Assembly: GCA_963708425.1 (NCBI GenBank)
Contig: OY970206.1
Span: 3,038,001 to 3,102,000, forward strand
Source of the DNA: JACMNW01 sp963708425
GTDB taxonomy: Bacteria > Pseudomonadota > Alphaproteobacteria > Rhodobacterales > Rhodobacteraceae
DNA length: 64,000 bases
Reading direction: 5' to 3'
Shown: positions 8,820 through 17,638 of the stretch, piece by piece
Layout: every line of letters starts with the position of its first letter
Position numbering within the stretch: position 1 is the first letter of the stretch
Notes under the pieces: generated by a model
Told to the model about the DNA's origin: nothing
The model's database searches: none
Seen by the model: only the letters and a program-made list of their open reading frames with translations
Position numbers and translations under genes: made by a program

Positions 8820-10328
8820 TCAGCGATTGCCGCGTCTGGAAAACAGGCCAGCGTCTTCGGCGGCACGGCGTAAGGCATGGGATTTGTTGACGGTTTCTTG
8901 ATATTCCGCCTCGGGGTCGCTGTCGTAGACGACGCCGCCCCCGGCTTGGATATACAAGACTTCGTCCTTTAGAACGGCAGTGCGCAGGGCGATGCAGAAA
9001 TCCATTTCGCCATTGGCCGCGAAATAGCCGACACCGCCGCCATAGACGCCGCGCTTTTCCGGCTCCAGCTCATCAATGATCTGCATGGCGCGCACTTTGG
9101 GGGCACCGGAAACTGTGCCCGCCGGCAGACCCGCAAGCAGAGCTGACAGCGCATCTTCGCCATCGGCAATCTGACCGACAACGTTCGAGACGATGTGCAT
9201 GACGTGGGAATAGCGTTCGATGATGAACTGTTCCGTCGGGCGCACAGTGCCGACTTTGGACACCCGGCCCGCGTCGTTGCGGCCAAGGTCCAGCAGCATC
9301 AGGTGCTCGGCCAATTCCTTTTTATCGGCCAGCAGATCGGCTTCCAAAGCGCGATCTTCTTCTTCGGTGGCACCACGTCTGCGGGTGCCTGCGATCGGGC
9401 GGATGGTAATTTCGCCCTCGCGCAGGCGGACCAGAATTTCGGGGCTGGCACCGATCACCTGAAAACCACCGAAGTTGAAGAAGAACATGAACGGCGACGG
9501 GTTGGTGCGGCGCAGGCTGCGATACAGCGCAAATGGCGGCTCGGCAAAGCGTTGCGACCAGCGTTGGCTGGGAACCACCTGGAAAATATCACCGGCGCGG
9601 ATGTAGTCTTTGGCGCGTTCGACGGCGGCTTTGTAACCGTCGTGCGTGAAGTTCGACACCATTTCGCCGATCGGGGCGGCAGTGCCAAAATCGCGTTCGG
9701 CGGGGGGGGCGCGGTCCAGGTCGCGAAGCGAGTCCATCACGCGTTCGGCGGCTTGGGCGTAGGCGGCGCGGGCGGACAGGCCAGAAGCGACCCATGCGGG
9801 GGCGACGATTGTGACCTCTCCCTTCACACCGTCCAGCACGGCCACGACGGAGGGGCGCATCAGCACGGCGTCGGGCAGGCCAAGCGGGTCTGGGTTGACG
9901 TCGGGCAGATGTTCGACAAGGCGGATCATATCGTAGCCAAGATAGCCGAAAAGACCTGCTGCAATGGCAGGCAAGTCGGCGGGCATGTCGATGCGGCTTT
10001 CGGCGATCAGGGCGCGCAGGGTCTCAAGCGGGTGACCATCCAAGGGCTGGAATGCGTCCGAGTCGAAGCGCGCGCCACGGTTGATGCGGGATTGCAGCCC
10101 GTGGCATTGCCAGATCAGATCAGGCTTCATGCCGACTACGGAATAGCGACCACGCACTTCGCCGCCAGTGACGGATTCGAGCATGAACGTATCGGTGCGG
10201 GCATCGCCAAGCTTCAGCATCAGCGATACCGGCGTATCCAGATCGGCGGCGATGCGGGCGTAGACCAGTTGGTTTTTGCCAAGCGCCCAGCCGCGTTCAA
10301 AGTCTTCGAATGACGGGATCAAAGCCAT
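8820..10328 (-). CDS. trpE: Anthranilate synthase component I TrpE
   Basis: Makes anthranilate from chorismate with ammonia supplied by TrpG. The 502 residues show the N-terminal regulatory region (residues 1-150, feedback-binding LES element at VMLESVTGG) and the chorismate-binding domain with PSPFMFFFNF, GASPEILVR, IRPIAGTRRRG, LLDLGRNDAGRVS, AGTVSGAPKVRAMQ and QAGGGVVYDSDP. It begins 12 bp after the stop of the upstream PpiD-type foldase gene, so the two are probably cotranscribed. No leader peptide rich in Trp codons was found. Confidence 0.97.
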   Translation of the reverse strand: MALIPSFEDFERGWALGKNQLVYARIAADLDTPVSLMLKLGDARTDTFMLESVTGGEVRGRYSVVGMKPDLIWQCHGLQSRINRGARFDSDAFQPLDGHPLETLRALIAESRIDMPADLPAIAAGLFGYLGYDMIRLVEHLPDVNPDPLGLPDAVLMRPSVVAVLDGVKGEVTIVAPAWVASGLSARAAYAQAAERVMDSLRDLDRAPPAERDFGTAAPIGEMVSNFTHDGYKAAVERAKDYIRAGDIFQVVPSQRWSQRFAEPPFALYRSLRRTNPSPFMFFFNFGGFQVIGASPEILVRLREGEITIRPIAGTRRRGATEEEDRALEADLLADKKELAEHLMLLDLGRNDAGRVSKVGTVRPTEQFIIERYSHVMHIVSNVVGQIADGEDALSALLAGLPAGTVSGAPKVRAMQIIDELEPEKRGVYGGGVGYFAANGEMDFCIALRTAVLKDEVLYIQAGGGVVYDSDPEAEYQETVNKSHALRRAAEDAGLFSRRGNR

Positions 10329-10340
10329 AACGCGCCCGGT

Positions 10341-12212
10341 TCAGTTAAACTGGGCGTGAACGGCGTTGATCGCGTTTTGATCAAGTGTGATGCCGGATTT
10401 CGCCGTCAGTGCATTGGTGAACGCGGCAAAGGCGTCTTGCGAAATGGCCTGTTCCACTTGGGCCGCCAGGGCGGTTTTCATAGCTATGGCATCTTCGCCG
10501 TCGGTTGCGGCGGGGGCCACGGTATCAAGCCGCACGACGCCGACGAAATCTTTCGCTTCGATCACGCGAATTTCGTTCGGTACCATCTGGAATACCGTCG
10601 TCAGCAGGCCTTCGGGGGCCGCGTCGAAAAACCCGGTGCGGGGGATTTCTGGGGCGACGCGAACGATGCCATATGCGCCTAGCGATGCGCCGACTTCGAC
10701 ATCGGCTTTTACCTTAACCGCTTGGGCAGACAGGGCTTTTGTCAGCGCATCAGTGGTCCATGCAGCGGCGACATTTTCTTTGGCCTCAGTGAATGGAATA
10801 GGCGTTGGCGGCACAATCTCGTCAAGACGCATGGCGACAAGGCCACCGTCATCAAGACCAATGGCTTGCGGAAAATCGCCTTCGGTGATTTTGTCGGCGG
10901 CTTCGCGGAACGCTTCATAGCCGACCAGCGGATCGTCGCTTTGGACACCTGGAACGTAATCGAACGTTACCAGTTGCATGCCTTGTTCAGCTTGCACTTC
11001 TTCAAGTGTAGCACCGCCGGCAAGGGCATCATCGACCGCTTCCAGTTTGTCGGCAATCGCGCGGCGGGCGGCGTCGAGTTGGGCTTCGCCTGTCAGGGTT
11101 TCCTTGGCTTCGTCGAACAGGATTTCCTGCGCAGGAAGGATGGCATTCATGCGGAACAGGGCAGGGCCAAGATCGGATGCGAAAGGGCCAACTACGCCGG
11201 GTTCGGCGATGGCGAAAATGGCGTCGGCGGCGGCACCAAGATCATCGGGGCCGACATCGCCCATATCGACATCTTCAAGTGTCAGGCCGCGTTCTTCGAC
11301 CAGCTTTTCGAACGTCTCGCCTGCGTCGAGACGTGCTTTGGCGGCAGTTGCGTCGGCTTCGGTTGGGTAGACCAAGCGTTCGACCAAGCGGCGTTCTGGC
11401 TGCACAAACTCATCAATGCGGCCGTCATAGGCGGTTTTCAACGCTGCCTCATCGACCGGCATATCGGCGGCGATCATGTCTGGCAGCAAGGCGATATAGG
11501 TGATGCGGCGCGCCTCGGGTTTGGTGAAAGTCGCGATGTTGGCGTCGTAAAACGCCTGCAATTCGGTGTCGGTTGGGCCGGGTGGCTGGGTGGCCAGATC
11601 GGCGGCGTCAAGCTTTAGCAGGGAAAATGACCGGCGTTCGGCGGCATAGGAATAGAGCGTATCGGTCAGGGCGGCAGGGGCGGTAAAGCCACCGGCGACA
11701 GCACCTTGCAGCAAGGAACGGGCTACATCCGCACGTAAGGTGGTTTCAAATTCGGCCTCGTTCATGTTGCTTTGTTTCAGGGCAAAGCGATAGGTTTCGG
11801 GATCAAACTTGCCGTTAACGCCTTGAAATGCCTTCATTCCGGCCAGCTCTTTGGCGACAGCGGCATCCCCAACAGATATGCCTATGCGGGCGGCTTCGTC
11901 ATCAAGTGCTGCGCGGGTGATCAGGCCTTGCAGAACCTGCTTGTCCAGACCAAGCGCGATGCCTTGCTGCAGGTTGACGGGTTGGCTTATTTGCGCGCTG
12001 AACGCACTGAGTTCTTGGTTGAGGGCGCGGGCATAATCGTTGGTGGAAATGTCGCGGTCGCCGACGGCGCCGATGGTGCGGATTGCACCGCCGAAGTTGG
12101 TGACGCCAAAGCCGCCGAGGCCAAGGACCAGCAGGGCCATCAAGCCCCAGACCAGCATTCCAGCGCCTTTGCCCTTTTTCTTTACGGGTTCGGTTAGCGG
12201 TGGTTTTGCCAT
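10341..12212 (-). CDS. Membrane-anchored peptidylprolyl isomerase, PpiD/SurA-like foldase
   Basis: Periplasmic folding helper anchored in the inner membrane. The 623 residues have a short basic N-terminus (KKKGKG), one membrane segment (about 18-42, MLVWGLMALLVLGLGGFG), a SurA-type N-terminal chaperone domain (about 50-200), a parvulin-like region (roughly 240-360) and a C-terminal chaperone part. This matches the PpiD architecture (E. coli 623 residues). The parvulin domain is divergent, so real isomerase activity is uncertain. It is followed 12 bp later by trpE. Confidence 0.88.
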   Translation of the reverse strand: MAKPPLTEPVKKKGKGAGMLVWGLMALLVLGLGGFGVTNFGGAIRTIGAVGDRDISTNDYARALNQELSAFSAQISQPVNLQQGIALGLDKQVLQGLITRAALDDEAARIGISVGDAAVAKELAGMKAFQGVNGKFDPETYRFALKQSNMNEAEFETTLRADVARSLLQGAVAGGFTAPAALTDTLYSYAAERRSFSLLKLDAADLATQPPGPTDTELQAFYDANIATFTKPEARRITYIALLPDMIAADMPVDEAALKTAYDGRIDEFVQPERRLVERLVYPTEADATAAKARLDAGETFEKLVEERGLTLEDVDMGDVGPDDLGAAADAIFAIAEPGVVGPFASDLGPALFRMNAILPAQEILFDEAKETLTGEAQLDAARRAIADKLEAVDDALAGGATLEEVQAEQGMQLVTFDYVPGVQSDDPLVGYEAFREAADKITEGDFPQAIGLDDGGLVAMRLDEIVPPTPIPFTEAKENVAAAWTTDALTKALSAQAVKVKADVEVGASLGAYGIVRVAPEIPRTGFFDAAPEGLLTTVFQMVPNEIRVIEAKDFVGVVRLDTVAPAATDGEDAIAMKTALAAQVEQAISQDAFAAFTNALTAKSGITLDQNAINAVHAQFN

Positions 12213-12287
12213 GGAACTGCTTTCACAAATGATGGGTCGGCACTGTCTATGCGGTCAGCGCGAAGGGGGCAAGCACTGCTGCAATGA

Positions 12288-13466
12288 TCAGGGATGCCAG
12301 TTTGACAGGCGGGAAAATAGCGCGGATATCCCCGCAACATCAATATTGGCAAATGCGATGCGCAACTGGCGTTTCCCGGCGGGCGATCCGGCGGGTTGGA
12401 ACATGGTTCCGGGCAGCATCAGGATGCCTGCATCAGTGACCAAACGGCGGGCAAATTGATCGGATGGCAGGGCAAAAGGATGCTCGGCATAGGCGAAATA
12501 GGCGCCGCAACCAAGCAGCGACCAGCCTTCAAGCGATTGAAATCCTTGGATCATTGCGGCGCGGCGGCGGAGGATTTCGGCGCGTTCACCGGCGACCCAT
12601 TGTGACAGGTTGCGCATGCCCCAGAGGGCACCGATCTGACCAAGTTGGCTGGGGCAGATGGCGACAGTGTCGAGGAACTTTTCGACCTGCGCCAAGCGGT
12701 CGGTTGCGGCGACGATGGCACCGACGCGGTGGCCGGTCAGGCGGTAGGCTTTGGAAAAGGAATAGAGGTGGATCAGGACATCGGGCCAATCGGGATCGGC
12801 GAACAGATCATGCGGGGCACCGATGCGGCTGTCGAAGTCGCGGTAGGTTTCGTCGATGATTAGAGCGAGGTTGTTTTGACGGGCCAGATCGCGGAAAGAG
12901 GCAACGATTTCAGCGGGGTATTCGGCACCGCCGGGGTTGTTGGGGCTGACCAGAACGATGGCTTTGGTGCGGGGGGTGATCAGCGAGGCGGCATGTTCCG
13001 GATCGGGGATCAGGCCTGCGCCGCAGGGCAGGGGCACGGCTGTAACCCCTTGCATATCAAGCCACATTTTGTGGTTGAAGTACCATGGGGTTGGCAAAAT
13101 CACCTCGTCGCCCGACCCCGCAAGGGTGGACATGACGGCGGTGAAAGCCTGATTGCAGCCTTGGGTAATGGCGACTTGATCGGGGGCGATGACACCGCCG
13201 TAAGCCATTGACCATTGGGCAGAAATTTCCGCACGCAGGGCGGGCAGGCCAAGGACGGGGCCGTAAAGATGGGCAGCGTCATCATGCAGTGCGGCGTCGG
13301 CCAAGGCTTGGCGCAGGGCTAGGGGTGGGGGGTCCACCGGGGCGGCTTGGCTGACGTTGATCAGGGGGCGATCTGGCGGGAAGGTTACGCCATCAAGCCA
13401 ACGGCGCGCCTCCATCACCGGGGGCGGATCGGTGGCGCGCATGGCGGGGTTTAGGGGAAGGGTCAT
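12288..13466 (-). CDS. PLP-dependent aminotransferase, class I/II
   Basis: 392-residue fold-type I aminotransferase. Visible features are the N-terminal substrate-loop INVSQAAPVDPPP, the cofactor-binding YGPVLGLPALR, VLVSPNNPGGAEYP, the PLP aspartate in LALIIDETYRDF, and the Schiff-base lysine in LIHLYSFSKAYRLTGHRVGA. The substrate cannot be read from sequence. No Asp/Tyr-specific signature stands out, and nearby genes (ppiD-type and gpt) give no hint. It is separated from both neighbours by about 75-110 bp. Confidence 0.9.
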   Translation of the reverse strand: MTLPLNPAMRATDPPPVMEARRWLDGVTFPPDRPLINVSQAAPVDPPPLALRQALADAALHDDAAHLYGPVLGLPALRAEISAQWSMAYGGVIAPDQVAITQGCNQAFTAVMSTLAGSGDEVILPTPWYFNHKMWLDMQGVTAVPLPCGAGLIPDPEHAASLITPRTKAIVLVSPNNPGGAEYPAEIVASFRDLARQNNLALIIDETYRDFDSRIGAPHDLFADPDWPDVLIHLYSFSKAYRLTGHRVGAIVAATDRLAQVEKFLDTVAICPSQLGQIGALWGMRNLSQWVAGERAEILRRRAAMIQGFQSLEGWSLLGCGAYFAYAEHPFALPSDQFARRLVTDAGILMLPGTMFQPAGSPAGKRQLRIAFANIDVAGISALFSRLSNWHP

Positions 13467-13575
13467 GCGGTGATCCGATCTGATTTAGCGCCGATTTTGG
13501 GTGTCACCGTCTGTGCACCCCCTGTACACCCCCCGTGCAGACGATCCTGCATCGCGAAAATCCGGCTGATGTTGG

Positions 13576-14079
13576 TTAATCCTGGCCGCGAAATGGCTGC
13601 ACGTATTGTAGAGCCATGTCCCATGGGAAGAATATCCAGGTGTCTTGACTGACCTCGGTGATGTAGCTGTCGACCATCGGCTTGCCGGAGGGTTTGGCGT
13701 AGACGGTGGCGAAATGCGCTTTGGGATAGAGGTTGCGGACCAGCTCCAGCGTTTTGCCGCTGTCGACCAGATCATCGACGATCAGGATGCCGGTGCCGTC
13801 GCCCATCAATTCAGCCTGCGGCGACTTGGTGACCACCGCGTCGCCGCGATCTTGATGGGCATAGGAGATGACGGAAATGGTATCGACGACCCTGATGTCC
13901 AGTTCCCGGCTGACGATCATCGCGGGGACAAGGCCGCCGCGGGTAATGCCGACCACGGCTTTCCATGCGCCGTTGTCGGGGCCTTTGCCATCCAAGCGCC
14001 ACGCCAAGGCGCGGGCGTCGCGGTGAATCTGATCCCAGCTGACGTGGAAGCCTTTTTCGTGCGGCAGGCGGTCGTTCAT
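13576..14079 (-). CDS. gpt: Xanthine-guanine phosphoribosyltransferase
   Basis: Purine salvage enzyme that adds phosphoribose to guanine and xanthine. The 167 residues match the compact Gpt family. The PRPP-binding loop is ILIVDDLVDSGKTLE, an N-terminal GITRGGLVPAM segment is present, and a C-terminal WIFFPWD segment contacts the purine. It starts 10 bp after the stop of the LysE-family gene, so fabI-lysE-gpt form one leftward run. Confidence 0.94.
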   Translation of the reverse strand: MNDRLPHEKGFHVSWDQIHRDARALAWRLDGKGPDNGAWKAVVGITRGGLVPAMIVSRELDIRVVDTISVISYAHQDRGDAVVTKSPQAELMGDGTGILIVDDLVDSGKTLELVRNLYPKAHFATVYAKPSGKPMVDSYITEVSQDTWIFFPWDMALQYVQPFRGQD

Positions 14080-14089
14080 GGCTGTTCCC

Positions 14090-14704
14090 TCAGGTGGCGG
14101 CGATCTTTACACCCAGGATGGCAAGGATGCCGCCGAAGGCGCGGTCGATGATGGCTTTGAGGCTGATATAGCCAGCGCGTGTGCGTTCAAGCGAGAAAAT
14201 TCTGGCGACGAGGATGTTCCAGATGGTTTCATTCAGAAATACCACCAACAGAAGGGCGGCGATCACCGACAGCGATGTGCCCGGCGGCACAGTTCCGACG
14301 AAAATGGCGCTGAACAGGACAGCGGGTTTGGGGTTGGCAAGCTGTGTCCACAGACCCAGCCGGAAAGTGGAGGCGGCGGAGCGTGGCGTTCTGGTTTCGC
14401 GGTTCATGTCAAGCGGCGTGTCGGCGTGCCGCCACATGCCCCATGCCATGTAAAGCAGATACAGACCGCCGAGGATTTTGAGCGACCACAGCAAGGAGGG
14501 GGCCGCTTCGAATACCAGCGCCAGACCGAACAAGGCGGCAGTGGCCCAGATGACGCCACCGATGCCGATACCCATTGCCAGAAACGCGCTGGTGCGCAGG
14601 CCTTCGGTAACGCCAGTGCGGGCGGCCATCAGAACGGCGGGGCCGGGGCTGATGGCGGCCATCAAGTGTAACAGGGCAACGGCAAGGAACGCGGCAAGCG
14701 TCAC
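14090..14704 (-). CDS. LysE-family amino-acid exporter
   Basis: 204-residue inner-membrane protein of the LysE/RhtB superfamily, which exports amino acids or small metabolites. The family signature SPGPAVLMAARTGVTEGLR is near residue 18, followed by five or six hydrophobic segments with the conserved NPKPAVLFSAIFVG motif near residue 125. It uses a GTG start that overlaps the fabI stop (GTGA). The substrate is unknown. Confidence 0.9.
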   Translation of the reverse strand: MTLAAFLAVALLHLMAAISPGPAVLMAARTGVTEGLRTSAFLAMGIGIGGVIWATAALFGLALVFEAAPSLLWSLKILGGLYLLYMAWGMWRHADTPLDMNRETRTPRSAASTFRLGLWTQLANPKPAVLFSAIFVGTVPPGTSLSVIAALLLVVFLNETIWNILVARIFSLERTRAGYISLKAIIDRAFGGILAILGVKIAAT

Positions 14705-15531
14705 TGCCCGCCCCCGTTGCGATTGATGGTGGCATCGATATCTGGCGCATCGACGGCCTTCATGCCGACGACGTGGTAGCCCGCATCGACATGCAGGTTT
14801 TCGCCAGTGGTGCCGGAGCCGAGATCGGACAGCAGATAGAGGGCGGCCTTGCCGACGTCTTCTTGCGTGACGTTGCGGCGCAGGGGCGAGTTCAGTTCAT
14901 TCCATTTCATGATGTAGCGGAAATCGCCGATACCAGAGGCGGCGAGGGTTTTGATCGGACCGGCGGAAATGGCGTTGACGCGGATGCCGTCTTTGCCAAG
15001 ATCTTCGGCGATGTATTTGACCGATGCTTCCAGCGCAGCCTTGGCCACGCCCATGACGTTGTAATGCGGCATGACCTTTTCGGCACCGTAGTAGGTGAGG
15101 GTCAGCAGGCTGCCGCCCGGACCCATCATCGCGGCGGCGCGTTGGCAGACGGCGGTGAAAGAATAGACCGAAATATCCATCGTCATGCGAAAGTTAGCGG
15201 CGGACGTATCAACATAGCGGCCACGCAATTCGGCCTTGTCGGAAAAGCCGATGGCATGGACGACGAAATCAAGATGGCCCCACACCGATTTCAGGTGCGC
15301 GAAGAGGCCGTCCAGCGTGGCTTCATCGGCGACATCGCATTCGTACATTTCGGTTGCACCGATGGAGGCCATCAGCGGTTCGACACGTTTTTTCAACGCC
15401 TCGCCCTGATACGAGAAAGCCAGTTCCGCGCCTTGGTCGGCGCAGGCCTTGGCGATGCCCCAAGCGATGGATTTATCGTTCGCCAGCCCCATGATGAGGC
15501 CGCGCTTGCCATTCAAAAGTCCGGTTGACAT
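14701..15531 (-). CDS. fabI: Enoyl-[acyl-carrier-protein] reductase (NADH) FabI
   Basis: Performs the last reduction of each fatty-acid elongation round. The 276 residues begin MSTGLLNGKRG. They contain the FabI-type nucleotide loop GLANDKSIAWGIA (about 15-27), catalytic Tyr147 and Tyr157, and Lys164 (Y-x6-K spacing, as in E. coli). The start at 15531 was chosen because the classical N-terminus begins there and everything upstream in frame is unconserved. It is first in the leftward fabI-lysE-gpt run and diverges from the pdxH remnant. Confidence 0.96.
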   Translation of the reverse strand: MSTGLLNGKRGLIMGLANDKSIAWGIAKACADQGAELAFSYQGEALKKRVEPLMASIGATEMYECDVADEATLDGLFAHLKSVWGHLDFVVHAIGFSDKAELRGRYVDTSAANFRMTMDISVYSFTAVCQRAAAMMGPGGSLLTLTYYGAEKVMPHYNVMGVAKAALEASVKYIAEDLGKDGIRVNAISAGPIKTLAASGIGDFRYIMKWNELNSPLRRNVTQEDVGKAALYLLSDLGSGTTGENLHVDAGYHVVGMKAVDAPDIDATINRNGGGQ

Positions 15532-15649
15532 TCGGCATCCCTCGCCCATTTCTCGTTGAGCCAAGGTGTAGGCGATCCGTTCGGGCGCAGCAAGTGCCAG
15601 GGGTTGCGGTACGGCGAACAAGATACCACTTGGGTGGTAAGGGGAAAAA

Positions 15650-16251
15650 ATGGACAGAAGCGGAATTTTTGCGGGCGATGATCCGTTTGCGATTGCTAGG
15701 GCGTGGTTGGCAGCTGCGGAACCTGTGGAGCCCAATGATCCCAATGCGATGGCGCTGGCGACAGTGGATGCCGATGGCTTGCCGAATGTGCGCATGGTGC
15801 TGCTGAAGGACATCGAGCCCGAGGCATTCGTGTTTTACACCAATTACTCCAGCCAGAAGGGCAAAGAAATTGCAGCATCCGGCAAGGCAGCCTTCGTGAT
15901 GCACTGGAAATCTTTGCGCCGTCAGATTAGAGTGCGCGGTATGACGGAGCGGGAAGAGGGACCTGCTGCCGACGCCTACTATGCATCCCGGTCTTTGAAA
16001 AGCAGACTGGGCGCTTGGGCATCGGCCCAATCGCAACCATTGGCATCGCGCGCATCACTGATGGCAGAGGTTGCAAAAGTTACGTTACGGCAGGGAACCA
16101 ACCCTGCACGACCGGCGTTTTGGGGGGGATTCGCATTCGCCCTTTGGAAATAGAGTTCTGGGCGGATGGCGACTTTAGGTTGCATGACAGGTTTCGCTGG
16201 AAGCGCGCCGATCTGGATGAACCTTGGGACGTAACCCGGCTGAATCCATAA
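15650..16251 (+). pseudogene. pdxH: Pyridoxamine/pyridoxine 5'-phosphate oxidase PdxH, interrupted by a frameshift
   Basis: FMN enzyme that makes pyridoxal 5'-phosphate. The first frame (from ATG 15650) gives 167 residues with DDPFAIARAWLA, NAMALATVDADG, VFYTNYSSQKG and FVMHWKSLRRQIRVRG, then derails into a stop at 16151-16153. The expected C-terminus (RIRPLEIEFWADG, LHDRFRWKR, WDVTRLNP, ending 16251) continues in the -1 frame. The break lies in a run of seven G at 16122-16128; one extra G would restore WGG-I-RIRPLEIEFW and a full protein of about 200 residues. Without the repair, the FMN- and PLP-contacting C-terminal segment is lost. Both the mutation and a sequencing slip in the G run are possible. 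Confidence 0.88.
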
Positions 16252-16365
16252 AGTTTCTGTTCTACAAAAGTATTCTTTAGGTTAGTGTGTTTTTGCTTGA
16301 ATCCGGTAACGGATTGCCTGCATGTCAGTGATAGAAGGGCTCTTTCTGGGGATGTGGCCTGAAGT

Positions 16366-16899
16366 ATGAATGATAATGATACTGTCATGCAGGTGATGCA
16401 TGGCCATGTTAAGTGGTTCGATCCAACCAAGGGATTCGGATTTATTGTGGCGGAGGGGTCCGCTACCGACATTTTGCTGCATGCGAATGTGTTGCGGAAC
16501 TATGGCCAAAGCTCTGTCGCGGATGGGGCGGGAATTTCCGTTAAAGTTCAGATGACTCAGCGTGGGATACAGGCCGTCGAGATCGTGAAGATCGATGCGC
16601 CGGTGTCTTTGTCGTTTCCGCTGGGTGAGGATTCTGTGCAAATCTCGCCCGAGGAAATTGCGGCGCGGCCGTTGGAGCCTGCGCGCGTCAAATGGTTTGA
16701 CAAGGGGAAAGGTTTTGGGTTTGCCAATGTGTTTGGCGATACCGAGGATGTTTTCATTCATGTCGAGGTGCTGCGGGTGTCGGGTTTTGCCGATCTGCAG
16801 CCGGGTGAGGCGGTGTGTTTGCGCATCACCAACGGCAAGCGCGGGCGGATGGCGCTGCAAGTGATGTCATGGGAAGCGGCAGCGCGCGAAGAGGGCTGA
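16366..16899 (+). CDS. Cold-shock protein with two CSD domains
   Basis: 177-residue cytoplasmic nucleic-acid-binding protein with two cold-shock domains. The first is at about 9-70 (GHVKWFDPTKGFGFIV), with a degenerate second RNP motif (ILLHANVL); the second is at about 107-170 (ARVKWFDKGKGFGFAN, DVFIHVEVL). Both RNP1-type KGFGF motifs are intact. Tandem CSD proteins of this size are common in alphaproteobacteria, where they act as RNA chaperones. The 3' end overlaps the start of the DUF192 gene by 31 bp, so the two are probably coupled. Confidence 0.92.
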   Translation: MNDNDTVMQVMHGHVKWFDPTKGFGFIVAEGSATDILLHANVLRNYGQSSVADGAGISVKVQMTQRGIQAVEIVKIDAPVSLSFPLGEDSVQISPEEIAARPLEPARVKWFDKGKGFGFANVFGDTEDVFIHVEVLRVSGFADLQPGEAVCLRITNGKRGRMALQVMSWEAAAREEG

Positions 16900-17357
16900 T
16901 TGCCCTCATTCTTGGCGTCTGCTTGGCTGATGCTGCGGTCGCGGCGTGTAGTGATGCTTCGGTTGAATTGCGCAATGGGGATGCCATAGCGCGGTTCAGT
17001 GTCGAGGTGGCCGATACTGACGGGGAACGTGCCGTCGGGTTGATGAACCGCGAGCGGATGGCGGCATCGTCGGGGATGCTGTTTGTCTATGAAAGCCCGC
17101 GCCAGGCCAGTTTCTGGATGAAGAACACGCTGATCCCGCTGGATATGATCTTTGTCGATGAAACCGGCGTCGTGACGCGGGTGCATCCGATGGCGAAACC
17201 GCTGGACGAAACGCCGATTGATGGCGGTGAGGACGTGGCTTTCGTGTTGGAAATCAACGGTGGGCTGGCAAAACGGCTGGGGATTGAGGCCGGATCGGTT
17301 CTGCGGCATCCGGTGGTTGATCAAGACAGTGCAGTTTGGGCCTGTGACAGCGATTAG
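16869..17357 (+). CDS. DUF192 family exported protein
   Basis: 162 residues from the ATG at 16869. This start is preferred over an upstream one because it places a clean signal peptide (RRGLIALILGVCLADAAVAAC) at the N-terminus. The VAAC ending also fits a lipoprotein cleavage box, with Cys as the first mature residue. The mature part is a DUF192 domain, with VGLMNRERMAASSGMLFVY, SFWMKNTLIPLDMIFVD and FVLEINGG. DUF192 function is not established. The 31-bp overlap with the cold-shock gene is a recurring arrangement in this bacterial group. Confidence 0.88.
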   Translation: MGSGSARRGLIALILGVCLADAAVAACSDASVELRNGDAIARFSVEVADTDGERAVGLMNRERMAASSGMLFVYESPRQASFWMKNTLIPLDMIFVDETGVVTRVHPMAKPLDETPIDGGEDVAFVLEINGGLAKRLGIEAGSVLRHPVVDQDSAVWACDSD

Positions 17358-17398
17358 GTGCTTTCCAAGCGTGAAGTTCCTTGGTAGAGGGCAGTCGT

Positions 17399-17475
17399 CG
17401 GGGCGTAGCGCAGCCTGGTAGCGCGACGGTTTTGGGTACCGTAGGTCGGAAGTTCGAATCTTCTCGCCCCGACCA
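17399..17475 (+). tRNA. tRNA-Pro (anticodon UGG)
   Basis: 77 nt including an encoded CCA. The acceptor CGGGGCG pairs with CGCCCCG. The anticodon loop is TTTGGGT with anticodon TGG. The T arm is GGAAG-TTCGAAT-CTTCT. Confidence 0.97.
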
Positions 17476-17638
17476 TTTTCTTTAAATGCAGGATGATTTG
17501 GGGCCAGCCGTAGCGTTGGTTGGTGTTTCGCCACGATTTCGAGCCATGCTTGAGTTGGGCGGGCCGACTATTGCCGCTATGGCGCGGATGGCGGTTCTGT
17601 TAGGCTGGGCTCGCGATGGCAAATAAGAGCGGACGACA

